From Leucobacter zeae (GTDB taxonomy: Bacteria > Actinomycetota > Actinomycetes > Actinomycetales > Microbacteriaceae): a stretch of 64,000 nucleotides of DNA. Numbering within the stretch: the stretch's first letter is position 1; the number at the start of each line of letters is the position of its first letter. Positions 62,852 to 64,000 of this stretch are shown one piece after another. The notes under the pieces were generated by a model. The model saw only the letters and a program-made list of their open reading frames with translations. It had not been told where the DNA came from and did not search any database. A program made the translations under genes and the position numbers. The stretch is taken from the NCBI RefSeq assembly GCF_016758175.1, contig NZ_QYAB01000001.1:951162-1015161 (forward strand), in the 5' to 3' direction.

Positions 62852-63475
62852 TCAGGTCAGTTGCACCGCGGTGATACAGGTCGGGTCGTCTTCGTTCATC
62901 GTAGAGATGGTCGTGGTTCCCACCTGCCCTTCGTGTTCGACACTGAGAGTTGCTTTGATGTCGCGAGGCACCCAGATGCCGACGAACCCGTTGTCGTAGG
63001 TTTGCCGCACCTCGTCGAGGAACACGTCTCCGTCTTCGCCGGTGAGGGTAACCTGGACTTCGGTGTTGGCGAGTTCGCCGAGGCAGGTGGTCAGGCTGTG
63101 GAAGTAGCAGTCGTGGGTCTGTTCCCGGTAGGGGGCGACCGAGATGTACACCTCGTCTTCGGGCATCGGCAGACGTGTCTCGCGCTTCTGGTCGTCGGTG
63201 AGCACGAGCGCATCCGGCTGCACGGATGCGATCAGATCAGTGGGTCGGTCGGCGACGGGCATCGTGTCGAGCCGTTCGATGACCTGTGCGGCGTCCAGGC
63301 CGTCAAGGTCGTGGTCCGCCAGGAAGCCGGTGTCGACGGCCTGACTGTTGGTCGAGGGCGACGCGGGTTCGTGCGAGGGTGCAGTGGCGCATCCGGTGAG
63401 GACGAGGGCGGCGGCGAGCGTCGCGGCGGCGGCGACGATCAGTTTTCGCCGGTGAGGCGCGGCGGGGTGGGGCAT
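62852..63475 (-). CDS. cueP: CueP-type periplasmic/exported copper-binding lipoprotein
   Basis: 207 residues from ATG 63475. A lipoprotein signal peptide ends with LTGC (Cys near residue 28), so the protein is anchored to the outside of the membrane. The CueP hallmark, CYFHSLTTCLGEL (about 125-137), and the later PTCITAV give three Cys ligands for copper. CueP captures copper and hands it to exported enzymes. It is followed upstream by DUF305 in the same direction. Confidence 0.9.
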   Translation of the reverse strand: MPHPAAPHRRKLIVAAAATLAAALVLTGCATAPSHEPASPSTNSQAVDTGFLADHDLDGLDAAQVIERLDTMPVADRPTDLIASVQPDALVLTDDQKRETRLPMPEDEVYISVAPYREQTHDCYFHSLTTCLGELANTEVQVTLTGEDGDVFLDEVRQTYDNGFVGIWVPRDIKATLSVEHEGQVGTTTISTMNEDDPTCITAVQLT

Positions 63476-63548
63476 GGTGCGATCCTTCAAGAGTGTCGGA
63501 AGGGTCGGTGCCGGGCGCTCTCGCCGCGGCACCGACCCTGATGGTCGA

Positions 63549-64000
63549 TCAGAGGGTGGCCAGGAGGTCCTGCATCTGCTGGATCTCGGTGGTCTGCGCG
63601 TCGATGATGGTCTGCGCGAGCTCGATGGCGTCGGGGTTGCTGCCGTCATCGACCTGCGTCTGGGCCATCTCGACCGCTCCCTCGTGATGGACGATCATCT
63701 GCTCCAGGAACAGTCGCGAGGCCTCGGGGCCGTCGGCCGATTCGAGGGCGGCCATGTCGTCCTCAGTCATCATGCCGTCGCTGTGGTCCATCCCGTCCAT
63801 CTGCTGCTCCTCGGGGTCGACGCCCCAGTCGTCCAGCCACCCCTGGAGCTGTTCGATCTCGGGCACCTGGGCGGCCTTGATCGCTTCGGCCAGTTCGACC
63901 ACCTCGGGGTTGACATCCTGCTTGGCGAGGACGATGTCGCTCATCTCGATGGCCTGCTCGTGGTGCACGATCATCATCGAGGCGAACATCACGTCCGCGT
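63549..64000 (-). CDS. DUF305 protein, 5' end outside window
   Basis: At least 150 residues, with the start lost at the window edge; the frame is open up to base 64,000 (ADVMFASMM). Two copies of the MIVHHEQAIEMSD-like motif (MIVHHEQAIEMS and MIVHHEGAVEMA) mark the DUF305 family, whose paired His residues probably bind metal. It is a frequent partner of copper genes such as cueP. The last residue (L147-type) is followed by a stop 73 bp before the cueP start. Confidence 0.9.
   Translation of the reverse strand, partial: ADVMFASMMIVHHEQAIEMSDIVLAKQDVNPEVVELAEAIKAAQVPEIEQLQGWLDDWGVDPEEQQMDGMDHSDGMMTEDDMAALESADGPEASRLFLEQMIVHHEGAVEMAQTQVDDGSNPDAIELAQTIIDAQTTEIQQMQDLLATL

Overview
The window is high-GC actinobacterial DNA, most likely from a member of the Microbacteriaceae (Leucobacter- or Microbacterium-like). 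This placement rests on the LAxTG cell-wall sorting signal (class E sortase type), a CmtR-type metal sensor, and a conjugation module built from actinobacterial families (SCO6880-like, DUF6112-like, DUF4913, DUF2637). It is inference, because no rRNA or other phylogenetic marker is present.

Bases 1-14,100 look like host chromosome. They hold the end of an LAxTG surface protein, a tightly overlapping minus-strand operon (XRE-cupin regulator, B3/B4-domain protein, EamA exporter, ABM-domain protein, DapA-family aldolase), a very long X-X-X-Leu-X-X-Gly repeat membrane protein, three NAD(P)-binding oxidoreductases, a secreted HNH nuclease, a pirin-family protein whose frame runs into a GNAT gene, a DHFR-fold reductase and a DJ-1/PfpI protein.

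Near 14,105-14,300 lies the left boundary of an integrative and conjugative element (ICE). A tRNA-Pro(GGG) gene is cut just after its anticodon stem and followed 37 bp later by a complete, slightly different tRNA-Pro(GGG). A terminator hairpin, a tyrosine integrase and a small excisionase-like HTH protein come next. The element's core genes are nearly all on the minus strand: ssb, a VirD4/TraG coupling ATPase, VirB4, SCO6880, a TrbL/VirB6-like channel protein, two DUF6112-like small membrane proteins, a lysozyme-M23 wall hydrolase, a possible VirB8-like protein, a ParB-like protein, DUF2637, prim-pol and an orphan DNA methyltransferase, plus several unknown proteins. No relaxase and no right attachment site were found, so the element probably continues past base 64,000.

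Two resistance islands interrupt or extend this core. The first (about 20.1-32.15 kb) splits the transfer genes. It has trxB-trxA-acr3-arsR::arsC-arsC, a cadmium/lead-type cmtR with a P1B-4 ATPase and thioredoxin-like protein, an MFS exporter with two flavoproteins, and arsR followed by a frameshifted arsN-like acetyltransferase. It is bordered on the left by a degenerate integrase-like protein. The second (about 49.9-64 kb) handles copper: copZ, a His-rich exported protein, CopA (CPC), a YHS protein, CsoR, an FAD oxidoreductase, CopB (CPH), a second CsoR and an AhpD-like protein. After a tRNA-Cys, a TetR/DUF4386 pair, an MFS gene behind a CsoR-like box, a universal stress protein, CueP and DUF305 follow.

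The observations most worth following up are four. A short motif (CAGGTRCG on the + strand) recurs 24-64 bp upstream of about ten separate transfer-gene start codons. A plus-strand AbiJ/HEPN-like candidate defence gene sits between SCO6880 and virB4. The element appears to bring a replacement tRNA-Pro gene to the tRNA it disrupts. A 56-bp repeat lies upstream of two replication/unknown operons.
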